Below, piece after piece: positions 1 to 8,936 of a DNA stretch of 42,321 nt. Below the pieces are notes generated by a model. The model was given only the letters and a program-made list of their open reading frames with translations, ran no database searches and was not told where the DNA came from. The stretch's first letter is position 1. Each line of letters begins with the position of its first letter. The DNA lies in NCBI GenBank assembly GCA_015061185.1, contig SUWZ01000029.1:1-42321 (forward strand). Reading direction: 5' to 3'. Source of the DNA: Bacteroidales bacterium. Lineage in GTDB: Bacteria; Bacteroidota; Bacteroidia; Bacteroidales; Paludibacteraceae. The position numbers and the translations under genes are program-made.

Positions 1-2966
1 CATCCTTGTGTTAATTCTTGGTACACAATTTTTGGCTTAAAGAAATCCTCCAAATAAGCGCAGTTCCTAAGGTTGTATGGAGTATCGCCCTTATCTGCTC
101 GCTTTGATATTTTATCCCAATATTGGTCTAAATGAGCCTTTACTGCAGGGTAATCGTTTACGTCAATTCGAGGTTTAACGCCTTTAATACCATTGTGAGT
201 GTTAATAAGCCACAGATTTGCCCAATCATATCCGTATCTCTTTATATCCCTGCCACGAAGAATCGGTCGTATAAGTTCAGCCGTACGTATCCTCTCTTCT
301 TCAGTCTGGCAATTAGCCAATATCTCGTCACGTTTTTCTGTTGAAATGATGAAGGCATCGTTATAGCCAGTAAGCATGCCACGATAGATTTTAATATCCC
401 AATCCTTAAGCGGTGTTCCTACTGACTCAATCTTTTGCTTGATACTCTGTTCTATTGGAGATAAAATGACCCAACTTTGTTCATTCGAAAAATTACAGAT
501 TGTATGTTGTTGCTGAACAAAATCGCTCAAATTCTTTACTCTATTCTTATCGATTTTATTAGTAACAGCACAAATTGTTTTATGTTGATTATTAGATTTT
601 GAGAAAAGGAGAATATTTGTATCAACTGTAGCACTTTCAAAAATTTTCACACCTGCAAAATCGATGAGAAGTTTTGGGTCTGTTTTTGTTGCAAAAAATA
701 CTCTTGTTTTTTCTCCATAACCTGCTCTCATCCATTTGTTTGAGGTAATAAAACAGAGATGTCCTTTTTGTTTTAATAGTTGCCATCCTCGTTCATAAAA
801 TAAACAATAAATATCTCCTGTTTTAGCATAAGTAGAGAAGTTGCATTTTTCATATTTCTTAGCTAAATCGCCTCCATTGTTTTGCAATTGAACGTACGGA
901 GGATTTCCAATAACAACGTCAAATCCGTCAGAAACGCCAAACATCCATTCTGGATCAAAGAAAGGGCTAACTGTATTTTGATCGTAAGGATTCCACTCAG
1001 CCAATTGTTTAGCGTCTTCTGGTGCGAAATTATAATTATCATTCGCTAATAGTTTGATTAATTCATTTCGTAATTTTTGATCCTTTTCACGTAGAATCCT
1101 TTTTTTGTATGCTGTTTTCGCTGAAAAATGTTCGTGTCGAATCTGTGCTAATTCTGCCTTAATTGCATCAATTTGAAAATTACCAAATAAATAACCTTGA
1201 ATTTCTTCTTCTTTTTTTGCTATTAATGTATCAGCTGTAACAAATTTAGTTTCTAAATTCGGCAGAGTAGGTATGCCAAAATTGGGTTTCGTACTATCTT
1301 TTTCACAATCGCATATTAGCGAAATAAAGAATCGTAACTTTGTAATTTGTGCAGCTATGCTTTGTATATCTGACCCGTACAAACAATTTTCTATTATTGA
1401 TAGTTTAAGATTATATTTGTTTTCACTTGGAGAAATTCTTTCTAAAATATCTACCATCCGATTTAGAAGTCCCATAGGGAAGGCTCCAGAACCGCAAGCA
1501 GGGTCTAATATTTTTATCTGTTTTAATTTTTCGGCTATTTCTTTGTATTCTATCTCTTTTGATATGTCAAAAACAAATTTGTCACTGAAGATGGAACGAA
1601 TAAAATCATTATCTCCCAAGTATGCTATTAAACTTTCGTTAACCATATAGTTAACCATTTCTCTTGGAGTGTAAAAAGAACCACTTTGGTTACGAGCAGT
1701 TTCTTTTGTTTCCGGGTTGTATGCTCCTAACAAGTTTTCAAAAACTTTGCCCAGTAATTCAGGATCAAGTGCTACTTGTTGCTCATTGGGAGTATTTTCT
1801 TCTATAGTGAAATTATATCTATTGAGAATTGAAAATAGTCCTGTTTCAGGCTTGAAAAATAAAGCATTGGGGACGACTGCTCGATATTTGTATCTTCCAT
1901 TAGCAAATTTTGCTTCATTTCTACTAAAACCGTCATAATTGAAAGATTTTTCTGCTCCATCAAGTGTTTTTGTTTTATCAAGACATTCGAATAATCCACC
2001 ATTTAAGAAAGGTACTTCTTCAAATATTTTTATTGTTTCAGTTTCACTAATTTTAAATAATTCAGCATATCTGTAAAGTGTTTTTAAATCTCTGCTATTT
2101 TTGTTTTGTGCAAATCGTCTTTGATTTCCCTCTTCATCAACTATAGCTCTATTTAAAGTTGCAAAAAATAAGTTTTGCAATATTGCATTGTAGTATGTAC
2201 CATCTGTTTCTGATTGACAATCAAAATCTTTTAATATGGATGATAGATATTCTTTGTCAAAAATTTTTTCTGGAACTAATTTTTTTTGTTTTATAAACCA
2301 TACGAACATTATTCTTGTAATCATTCGAATGATTTTAATATCAATATTTTCCCTATCATCATCTTCAATTTGAGTATAGTTAGGGAATGTTATATTAGAT
2401 TCTGTACTTACTGCCCATTGATACCATTGAAATAGGTCGCTGTAAAATTCTTTTGTTAATGCTTCAACTGAAAAGGTTTCAGTCAAATTTTTGAACGAAA
2501 TTCCTTTATTTTGCAAGTTTATAAAACGTCCTACTGGAGTGTTGTAGTAATTTTCTTTATTCCCAAACACGTATGTAAACCTTTTTGCAGCGGTCTCTTC
2601 TCCTTTTATGTCGCAAATAAAAGATAGTCGCCAATGGCAGTCATCGCTGAAAACGACCAAAGCTGCATCAAACTCACCCCAATTAGCATTGATAAATGAC
2701 TTTACTAAGTTGCGTAGTCCTACTCGTTTATTCGCTACAGAACCTTCTTGAATTTTGTAATGAAACAATCCTATGCGATAACTGTCTGTAGTTTCTATGT
2801 TGCCCAAATAGTAACCTTCTTCTGTTGAGTCTCCTTTGATTTTTTCGGGCTTTTCTTTCAACTCTTTTGCGCTGAAAAGGTATTGAAGTATATGGTACCA
2901 CTCTTCTAAATTAAAAGCTGACTGAAATAGATGTCTCAATGAATCTTGTGTGTATGTTGTTGTCAT
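1..2966 (-). CDS. Eco57I-type adenine DNA methyltransferase / type IIG-like restriction-modification enzyme (3' end outside window)
   Basis: The frame starting at the ATG complementary to 2964-2966 stays open for 988 codons and runs off the left edge, so the C-terminus is missing. Seen directly: the SAM-binding motif LDPACGSGAFPMG at about residues 487-499 and the amino-methylase motif GNPPYVQLQN at about 687-696, the pair that defines N6-adenine methylases of the Eco57I class. The part after about residue 750 looks like the start of a TaqI-like target-recognition region. Family members are often 1000-1400 residues, so most of the protein is present. It lies 41 bp downstream of the PLD-helicase gene on the same strand, which suggests co-expression as a restriction or defence module. 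I checked the frame at the start, motif I, motif IV and the left edge and found no shift. Target sequence and cleavage activity cannot be read from the sequence. Confidence 0.9.
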   Translation of the reverse strand, partial: MTTTYTQDSLRHLFQSAFNLEEWYHILQYLFSAKELKEKPEKIKGDSTEEGYYLGNIETTDSYRIGLFHYKIQEGSVANKRVGLRNLVKSFINANWGEFDAALVVFSDDCHWRLSFICDIKGEETAAKRFTYVFGNKENYYNTPVGRFINLQNKGISFKNLTETFSVEALTKEFYSDLFQWYQWAVSTESNITFPNYTQIEDDDRENIDIKIIRMITRIMFVWFIKQKKLVPEKIFDKEYLSSILKDFDCQSETDGTYYNAILQNLFFATLNRAIVDEEGNQRRFAQNKNSRDLKTLYRYAELFKISETETIKIFEEVPFLNGGLFECLDKTKTLDGAEKSFNYDGFSRNEAKFANGRYKYRAVVPNALFFKPETGLFSILNRYNFTIEENTPNEQQVALDPELLGKVFENLLGAYNPETKETARNQSGSFYTPREMVNYMVNESLIAYLGDNDFIRSIFSDKFVFDISKEIEYKEIAEKLKQIKILDPACGSGAFPMGLLNRMVDILERISPSENKYNLKLSIIENCLYGSDIQSIAAQITKLRFFISLICDCEKDSTKPNFGIPTLPNLETKFVTADTLIAKKEEEIQGYLFGNFQIDAIKAELAQIRHEHFSAKTAYKKRILREKDQKLRNELIKLLANDNYNFAPEDAKQLAEWNPYDQNTVSPFFDPEWMFGVSDGFDVVIGNPPYVQLQNNGGDLAKKYEKCNFSTYAKTGDIYCLFYERGWQLLKQKGHLCFITSNKWMRAGYGEKTRVFFATKTDPKLLIDFAGVKIFESATVDTNILLFSKSNNQHKTICAVTNKIDKNRVKNLSDFVQQQHTICNFSNEQSWVILSPIEQSIKQKIESVGTPLKDWDIKIYRGMLTGYNDAFIISTEKRDEILANCQTEEERIRTAELIRPILRGRDIKRYGYDWANLWLINTHNGIKGVKPRIDVNDYPAVKAHLDQYWDKISKRADKGDTPYNLRNCAYLEDFFKPKIVYQELTQG

Positions 2967-3007
2967 GGTGTATCGAATTTTAAAAGTTAGTACAGAATCG
3001 TTTTGTT

Positions 3008-6000
3008 TTAAATAAATGTTTCACTGATAATGATTTGAGGATCGGAAATATCCATTTTTTCATGTAGTTCCTCATTGTCCATGGTTTGATATTCATTGAG
3101 CAACTCGGAAATTCTATTTTCTATTTTGTATTCTTCCTCTTTTATTTTCAATCGATCATTTTTGTACTCTCGAGACAGTGTTTTTAATGCTCGTGGCAGT
3201 TTAGAATAGATTCCCTCTTCGATGTATTGCGTCAGTTTGTCACATTTGCCTTTTAGTTCTATGTCAGACGAAACCTGTTTGATTGTTCGTAAAAATCTAT
3301 TTGCTTCTTGAGCCGTTTTGTCAAGGTCTGTCCGATTGATAGATGAACTATCAGCCACCTCGATGTATTCGGTTGTATATTTCTCTTTTGCTTTTGTTAC
3401 ATAATTGTAGTGTTCTTCTGTATTTATGAATGGAGCTGGTTTCTCTTCTGGGGTAGCTTTTAAGTAGTTTACAGCATCAAGGAAGTCAATCACATTAACT
3501 CCTTTTGACGAGGCCAAATAAAACTCTGTTTTTACGTTGGAAGAGATAAATATCACAGTTTTACCATCGTGTTTTCCGATATCTCGCATAACCCGACTCT
3601 TCATGGGGAGTTTTTTGATTTTATGGTACAATTCTCGGTTGTTATTGTATAGTTCTCGAACCTCTCTCAATAGGGCAATCTTTTTATCGATGCTATCCTT
3701 AATGTTGTTATCAAACATTTGGAACTCCTTTACTATTTCCTCTCTGGAATAGATTTGTGCATCTTCGCCAAATGCAGAATGAAAACCTTGTAACTTGACA
3801 AGTGCGTTTTTGTATAACTTTATCTCTTTGTCACCTTGTTGTGATGGGTAGAACATATAGTTGTAAATATTTGGAGCCGAAGAGCCAATGCGGTTTACGC
3901 GACCGATACGTTGCATCAGTCGAGTGGCATTCCAAGGGGAGTCGTAATTGACAATTACATTGGAACGATGCAAGTTAACACCTTCAGCCAATACATCAGA
4001 GGTGATAATGATGTTGTACCTCATTGAATCGCTATCAAAATTCGCATCAAAGTTTTCTTTAATAGTCTGTCCTAAGCGGTTGCGGTTAGAGGCTGTCACC
4101 ATCAATACATCTGTATGACCCATTTCATTCGTTAATCTGTCATATAGATAATTCAGAGTGTCCACACTTTCAGAGAATATGACTAATTTCCCTGATGGAT
4201 TGATGGTTGTATCAAAGAATACATTAGTAAGATTCTCTTGGAACTTATCAAACTTTGGATCATCATTCTCTTTTGCCCAGTCTTCATTCAGGTCTTCCAA
4301 AATCACTCTGTCATGATGGAGCATTTCTATAAATTCTGGCATAAAATCGTCTGCTGTGTAAAGAATATCTTCACTGTTATATCCTTTTTCTATTGCATAT
4401 TCAAGGATTTCATCTAATTCCATATCTTTGGCTTGCAGATCTTTTATTTTTAAATCACGTGCAATGATTACTTTGTTTTCTTTAAACATCTTTATCATGT
4501 CTTTGGTGATTCTTAGAAGAGTTTGTAATGATCGTTTGAAAGCATGAAAACTACTCTCCAAGCGTTTTACCATGTGTACTCGATAGATACCTGCCAACGA
4601 CTGACCCACGTGTTCTGCATTTTTGTATTTTTCGCGAAGTTCAGGCTTTAAAAATTCTACTGCTCGGTAACGTGCGTAATTTAGGCCCTTTCCCAAAGGA
4701 TTTTCTTTCGATTTTCCATCCGTAAGCTCTTTTAGTGTTTTGTAGAATCGTTCGCTAGTATCGTTGTCCATTTGATACTCCAACTCATTCGGCGGAAGAA
4801 TGTTAGGAAATGCAATTCCTTGAGATTCAATATCAGCTCTATAATCTTCATCGTTTATGATATTGTTTCTCGTACGTCTGACAGTCACTTTATCAATTAC
4901 CTTGCTTCGTATCTCTTCGTATATAGCATCTACCTCTGATGTGACATCGCTTTTGTCTCGCTCTCGCATCAATTTTTTGTACTTTTCATTTAATGGGAAA
5001 AAGAATCTCTTGAGGTTAGGAATACCATCAATTGTACAGTTTTGGCTATTTTGAAACAACAATAATTGATTTAGCAAATCTTCAGGACGATTGTTCAACG
5101 GGGTTGCAGAAAGAAGCATAATCTTTTTACGACTACTTTTCAATAGTCCCATGTTGGAGCAAGCAGATTTACAGATTTTCTGTAATTCATCGTATTTGCC
5201 GGAGCTATCGCTTCGGAAACCATGAGCTTCATCCACAATAATCAGATCGAACTCCTCTTTATCTTTGTATTGATTTCGTCCTTCAAGAATTTTAGAGAGA
5301 CTTCCATTTGTGATGAATTGAGCTTTTTTCAAGATGCCGAATAACTTGAACGTACTTCTCCAGTTATCCTCAAGAGCAGGAGGGAAGACCACCAGGATAT
5401 TGGTGTTTTTTCCATTAGCTTCCACAAACCTTTTTGCAATCATGGTGGCAATCATAGTTTTACCTAAACCAACCACATCCGCCAAAAATAGACCATTGTG
5501 TTGCATCAGCATTTGGTATCCTTGGATAACTGCATCCTTTTGATATTTCAGGTCTTTAATACCATCTGGCAATTGTATGGAAAAATCGTCTTCTACTTGG
5601 TCGCCAAATGTATCTATCAGCACTTTGATGTATAATTCGTATGGAGTAGGTTGGTAGCCTAGATAGGTGTTATTCTGAAATTTATTAATATCTTCGGCAG
5701 TCAAGGCAACTGCATTTTCCCAAAGATTGTTAAATTCATCGTAGCAAAACTTTACATCATCATAATCTTTCATTGCTACATTCAATTCGTATTGAGGTGG
5801 TTGCTTGATGCCTAAGCCTGATTCGGAAATATTGGATGACCCCATAATTACCCAGCCATCACTGTGTTCGCTATGATTTTGCGGCAGACATAAATAGAAT
5901 TTAGCATGAAGGTTTTTATTGGCATGTATACGCATTTGTAGCCGTCCGGAGAGAAGATCGTCGCACATTTGCAAAATACCCTCTTCAACCTCTTGTGAAT

Positions 6001-6301
6001 AGTGCGATTTGATTATGTCATCGTAAAAAAAGTTTTCATAAATCTCTTTGGCTTTCTCTTCGTTTGCAAACATCAGAAGAGCTTTATTGTGTTTGCGAAA
6101 AATATTATCGATATTGATTCCTACTAAAATTTTAATTTCAGAAACATTACCTAAATCCTTTCTTAGTTTGAAGTAACCGGAAGAACGAAAGAATCCAACT
6201 ACAGCTAAAAATCTGTCAAAAGTTGCCATTCCGGAAGCAATGCCTTTTAGTTTGTCAAAAAGTGTATTGCCCTGTCCATTATTAAAAAACTTTGTACTCA
6301 T
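3008..6301 (-). CDS. PLD-domain SNF2-type DEAH helicase, partner of the adjacent methylase
   Basis: A 1097-residue protein. The N-terminal ~200 residues look like a phospholipase-D-type domain: H132-x-K134 followed by GSSN at 154-157, the HKD arrangement used by PLD-type nucleases. An SNF2/superfamily 2 helicase follows: Walker A DVVGLGKT at 275-282, DEAH at 357-360, SAT at 398-400, and a helicase C domain ending in QRIGRVNRIG at about residue 800. Only one HKD motif is evident, so cleavage would need a dimer, as in other single-HKD nucleases. It precedes the Eco57I-type methylase with a 41 bp gap, so the pair reads as translocase/nuclease plus modification enzyme. DISARM and the Dpd system also combine SNF2 helicases, PLD proteins and DNA modification, but as separate proteins, and their other genes are not seen here. 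Helicase and PLD assignments are firm; the defence role is inferred. Confidence 0.88.
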   Translation of the reverse strand: MSTKFFNNGQGNTLFDKLKGIASGMATFDRFLAVVGFFRSSGYFKLRKDLGNVSEIKILVGINIDNIFRKHNKALLMFANEEKAKEIYENFFYDDIIKSHYSQEVEEGILQMCDDLLSGRLQMRIHANKNLHAKFYLCLPQNHSEHSDGWVIMGSSNISESGLGIKQPPQYELNVAMKDYDDVKFCYDEFNNLWENAVALTAEDINKFQNNTYLGYQPTPYELYIKVLIDTFGDQVEDDFSIQLPDGIKDLKYQKDAVIQGYQMLMQHNGLFLADVVGLGKTMIATMIAKRFVEANGKNTNILVVFPPALEDNWRSTFKLFGILKKAQFITNGSLSKILEGRNQYKDKEEFDLIIVDEAHGFRSDSSGKYDELQKICKSACSNMGLLKSSRKKIMLLSATPLNNRPEDLLNQLLLFQNSQNCTIDGIPNLKRFFFPLNEKYKKLMRERDKSDVTSEVDAIYEEIRSKVIDKVTVRRTRNNIINDEDYRADIESQGIAFPNILPPNELEYQMDNDTSERFYKTLKELTDGKSKENPLGKGLNYARYRAVEFLKPELREKYKNAEHVGQSLAGIYRVHMVKRLESSFHAFKRSLQTLLRITKDMIKMFKENKVIIARDLKIKDLQAKDMELDEILEYAIEKGYNSEDILYTADDFMPEFIEMLHHDRVILEDLNEDWAKENDDPKFDKFQENLTNVFFDTTINPSGKLVIFSESVDTLNYLYDRLTNEMGHTDVLMVTASNRNRLGQTIKENFDANFDSDSMRYNIIITSDVLAEGVNLHRSNVIVNYDSPWNATRLMQRIGRVNRIGSSAPNIYNYMFYPSQQGDKEIKLYKNALVKLQGFHSAFGEDAQIYSREEIVKEFQMFDNNIKDSIDKKIALLREVRELYNNNRELYHKIKKLPMKSRVMRDIGKHDGKTVIFISSNVKTEFYLASSKGVNVIDFLDAVNYLKATPEEKPAPFINTEEHYNYVTKAKEKYTTEYIEVADSSSINRTDLDKTAQEANRFLRTIKQVSSDIELKGKCDKLTQYIEEGIYSKLPRALKTLSREYKNDRLKIKEEEYKIENRISELLNEYQTMDNEELHEKMDISDPQIIISETFI

Positions 6302-6372
6302 AATGAAGCAAAGTTTAGGGGTTTGGACTTCGGCAACCCATAGTTTCTATTTTATACCATACCTACAGACAC

Positions 6373-6659
6373 AAAAAAAGCGTGAAGCCCTGCACTGTCG
6401 CTCGCTCCACGTTCTGAGGCTCGTAGGAATGGCCATACAAATCGAAACGAACAACGTCAGACCCCACGCCGGTATCTATAACAATCCGCATATGCCCTAT
6501 GTTGCCATTGGCATACAAGTACACCAATGGCTATAGGCATATTGCGGCATGTATAACATACCCACGGGGCATTCACGTTGCTTGGTTTTTGATTTGTATC
6601 TTGAAATTTTCCTACGATTTCAGAACGTCAAAACCAAAGCGTAGTAAACGCCTTTTAAT
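6373..6659. repeat. Large imperfect inverted repeat (about 140-base arms)
   Basis: Matching blocks on both sides of a 12-base loop at 6512-6523 pair in order: 6486-6511 with 6524-6547, 6452-6457 with 6575-6580, 6435-6443 with 6591-6599, 6421-6428 with 6610-6617, 6409-6417 with 6620-6628, and a weaker outermost AAAAnGCGT block near 6375-6383 with 6648-6657. Both arms have higher GC than the flanks, and open frames cross the structure. An 8-base direct repeat TTGGACTT lies on each side at 6323-6330 and 6704-6711 and could be a target duplication, though chance is not excluded. It lies between the divergent helicase and glycosyltransferase genes. It could be a MITE, a REP-like mobile hairpin or a structured RNA gene. 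No terminator-like T-run follows. Confidence 0.8.
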
Positions 6660-6676
6660 ATGTCTTGTCCTATTGG

Positions 6677-6698
6677 GTTGATGGGGTATGCCCCCAAC
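6677..6698. repeat. Short GC-rich hairpin beside the large palindrome
   Basis: GTTG-AT-GGGG, loop TATG, CCCC-CAAC gives an 8-bp stem with a two-base bulge just outside the large inverted repeat. There is no T-run, so it does not look like a terminator. It may be part of the same mobile element. Confidence 0.5.
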
Positions 6699-6786
6699 AC
6701 CGCTTGGACTTATTTATCTACAAAGTAAGTTAAATAATTTATTATTTCAAATAGTAATTTTAATTTTAGGTGATTCTTGTTGGTGA

Positions 6787-6816
6787 TTGCTCGCTATCAG
6801 AAATTTATTACCTTTG
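6787..6816 (+). promoter_or_regulatory. Bacteroidota-type promoter of the GT90 gene
   Basis: TTG at 6787-6789, a 19-base spacer, then TACCTTTG at 6809-6816, an exact fit to the TTG-N19-TAnnTTTG consensus of the Bacteroidota housekeeping sigma factor. Transcription would start near 6823, giving a leader of about 30 bases before the ATG at 6853. Confidence 0.75.
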
Positions 6817-6852
6817 TTCTGTTGTTAGATTGTTAATATATCAGACTTCAAA

Positions 6853-7824
6853 ATGAATAAATTGTCCTATATTTTTAATAGTGGAAAAAATCCTAAATGG
6901 CTCTATTTCTTAAGGAGTTATCTAATCTATTTTTCGCCTAAGTTCATTGCTCGAAGGCGTTTGAAATCGATTCTTGCCAAGGCTAAAAAACGGTCGGATT
7001 GGGACTATATATGCGAGCGTGTGGAGTATTATAATAAATTGTCGGGTCATGTTGCATTGCCGGCCAATGCCATGACGATAGGGGAGCATACACTAAAAAA
7101 CAATAAATCTTCTTCAGTCTATTTTTTTGATAGTTATGAGTTTCTTCGCTATTTCCCGACGCACTATAAATGGCTCTCGGAGTTTGGAGATGTAACTTGG
7201 GTACCTAAATATCCATCATTGGTTAAAAGTCGTCCTATTGATGGGGATAACGCCAATTCAGTAGTTTTAAAGTTGGATAAGGTGCGTCATTTTATTTTTG
7301 TGGATGATAGAAGGTTGTTTGCGGAAAAAGAAGATAAAGCAATCTTTAGGGGGAAGGTGAGTGGCAAGGCCATCCGACAAGAGTTTATGACCCAATTTTT
7401 TGGACATCCTCGCATAGATGTAGGTGCCATAGAAAAGAATCCTCCTAAACCTGAGTGGAAGGCTGGGAAAATGACCATTCAAGAGCATTTGAACTTTCGC
7501 TATATCTTGGCTCTCGAAGGGAATGATGTGGCAAGCAACCTTAAGTGGGTGATGTCTTCCAACTCTATTGCCGTGATGCCTCGCCCTAATTACGAGACAT
7601 GGTTTATGGAGGGGAAATTGCTTCCGAACTATCATTATATTGAGGTGAAAGAGGACTTTTCTGACTTGGAAGAGAAGCTTGATTATTACTCTTCGCATAT
7701 TGTTGAGGCTGAAGCTATTATTGCTCATGCGCATGAATGGGTGGAGCAGTTTAAGGATAAGGAGAGGGAAGAGATTATTGCTCTTTTGGTTCTTGAGAAA
7801 TATTTTTCGATTTGTGATAATTAA
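6853..7824 (+). CDS. GT90 family glycosyltransferase (LpsA/CAP10-like)
   Basis: A 323-residue protein of the glycosyltransferase 90 family, which modifies lipopolysaccharide or other glycans in bacteria. Seen directly: the C-terminal signature LALEGNDVASNLKWVMSSNS at about 217-236, then MPRPNYETWFMEGKLLP, which is the conserved GT90 core for nucleotide-sugar binding. There is no signal peptide. The hydrophobic stretch near residues 17-32 may attach it to the membrane. The length fits the short bacterial form. It has its own promoter and stands alone, converging with the phosphoesterase gene only 9 bp downstream. The sugar and acceptor cannot be deduced. No other polysaccharide genes are nearby, so an orphan surface-glycan modifier is the likely role. 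Confidence 0.88.
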   Translation: MNKLSYIFNSGKNPKWLYFLRSYLIYFSPKFIARRRLKSILAKAKKRSDWDYICERVEYYNKLSGHVALPANAMTIGEHTLKNNKSSSVYFFDSYEFLRYFPTHYKWLSEFGDVTWVPKYPSLVKSRPIDGDNANSVVLKLDKVRHFIFVDDRRLFAEKEDKAIFRGKVSGKAIRQEFMTQFFGHPRIDVGAIEKNPPKPEWKAGKMTIQEHLNFRYILALEGNDVASNLKWVMSSNSIAVMPRPNYETWFMEGKLLPNYHYIEVKEDFSDLEEKLDYYSSHIVEAEAIIAHAHEWVEQFKDKEREEIIALLVLEKYFSICDN

Positions 7825-7833
7825 CTCACAAAT

Positions 7834-8328
7834 CTAACTCTCTCTCAATTCAATCACTTCTAAATTTTGGATTTTTTTACCCTCGATTTCAAAGCGCATC
7901 AAGGTTCGTACTTTATGAAATCCGTATGTGCCTGCAGCACCGGGATTTAGGTGCATGATTCTTAATTCACGGTCGAACATCGCTTTAAGAATATGTGAGT
8001 GCCCACAAACAAACAGGTCCGGTTTCTCTTGGTAGAGCAGAGCTTTGATACCCGGTGCATACTTCCCAGGATAACCTCCAATGTGAGTCATAATCACTTT
8101 TACCTCTTCTACCATAAAAGAGATGGTTTTATGAAATCGCGAACGCACCTCTCCGCAATCTATATTTCCGTAAACAGCTTTTACAGGTTTTATCTTTTCT
8201 AAATTTTCCACCACGTTGATCTCTCCGATATCACCGGCAATCCAAATTTCATCGCAGGATGAGAAGTAGTGGGCAAATTTAGGGTCCCAATAACCATGTA
8301 TATCAGACAATAAACCAATTTTTTTCAT
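7834..8328 (-). CDS. YfcE/MJ0936-type metallophosphoesterase
   Basis: A 164-residue calcineurin-like phosphoesterase of the small YfcE/MJ0936 class, which hydrolyses phosphodiesters with a two-metal centre. The full ligand set is visible: D9 and H11 (SDIHG), D34 (AGDIGE), N56 (YGNID), H83 (THIGG), H111 and H113 (CGHSH), and a closing NPGAAG motif. It has no signal peptide, so it is cytosolic. Its ATG overlaps the stop of the preceding membrane-protein gene by 4 bp, which indicates translational coupling at the end of the recA-hflX gene run. The physiological substrate of this family is not settled. Confidence 0.92.
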   Translation of the reverse strand: MKKIGLLSDIHGYWDPKFAHYFSSCDEIWIAGDIGEINVVENLEKIKPVKAVYGNIDCGEVRSRFHKTISFMVEEVKVIMTHIGGYPGKYAPGIKALLYQEKPDLFVCGHSHILKAMFDRELRIMHLNPGAAGTYGFHKVRTLMRFEIEGKKIQNLEVIELRES

Positions 8329-8933
8329 GATAGTTGATTGTGGAAATCCAATTTGTTTTGTTGGATCAACAACTCTTTCACATAGTCGTAGAAAGGGACG
8401 TTATACACTTTGCTCATTACCTTTCCCAAGATAACCATTTTGGCAACTGACTGAAAATCACTTCTTGCGATAATCGATTTAAAAGAGTTGTTAGGATAGA
8501 TAAAGCGCAAGTCGTAAATATGACTTTTAACCTGCTTGTTAAAAATTCCGCCAAAATTATAATTTGCCACCTCATTATAGCGTTGAAAAGCGATGTGGCT
8601 GCACTGCGGATTTAAAGGTTTCCAGTCGCCTTTTTCCCACTTAAATAAATAGTATCCCTCTCTTAACTCCTTGGTATCCGGATTAAATTCAAACAATTTT
8701 TTAGTACACATTAAAACAGTTCCAATGGCACAAAGAAGCAGGATAATAGGAAATTCAAAGCAAAGAAAATCCACAATTTGTTCGCTAAATTTCAAGGTAG
8801 GATCTTGAAAGAAATAGTAGAGCCAAATTATGACAATTGCCAAAGATGAAACATAAGAAATGAATCCGATGGCCACCCATATTGTCTCAAAATAATTTTC
8901 AGAACGAATTGATATAATGTTTTTATTCTCCAT
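8325..8933 (-). CDS. Small two-helix membrane protein of unknown function
   Basis: A 202-residue protein that I do not recognise. Two strongly hydrophobic segments at about residues 16-38 and 57-77 are followed by a soluble C-terminal half rich in aromatic residues, without recognisable motifs. It lies 3 bp after the DUF4954 gene and overlaps the phosphoesterase start by 4 bp, so it is almost certainly translated from the same message. Topology suggests an inner-membrane hairpin with the C-terminal domain in the cytosol. No catalytic residues can be proposed. Confidence 0.8.
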   Translation of the reverse strand: MENKNIISIRSENYFETIWVAIGFISYVSSLAIVIIWLYYFFQDPTLKFSEQIVDFLCFEFPIILLLCAIGTVLMCTKKLFEFNPDTKELREGYYLFKWEKGDWKPLNPQCSHIAFQRYNEVANYNFGGIFNKQVKSHIYDLRFIYPNNSFKSIIARSDFQSVAKMVILGKVMSKVYNVPFYDYVKELLIQQNKLDFHNQLS

Positions 8934-8936
8934 TGT

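Noticed and set aside
1273-2002. Several plus- and minus-strand frames of 66-125 codons
   Set aside because: They lie in other frames of the methylase gene, whose own frame is open and carries the motifs.
6240-6681. Two overlapping plus-strand open frames of 98 and 60 codons
   Set aside because: They lie across the large palindrome, and the first begins inside the helicase gene. The open frames are a by-product of the inverted repeat.
7267-7734. A 155-codon minus-strand frame
   Set aside because: It is antisense to the GT90 gene, which has a promoter and family motifs.
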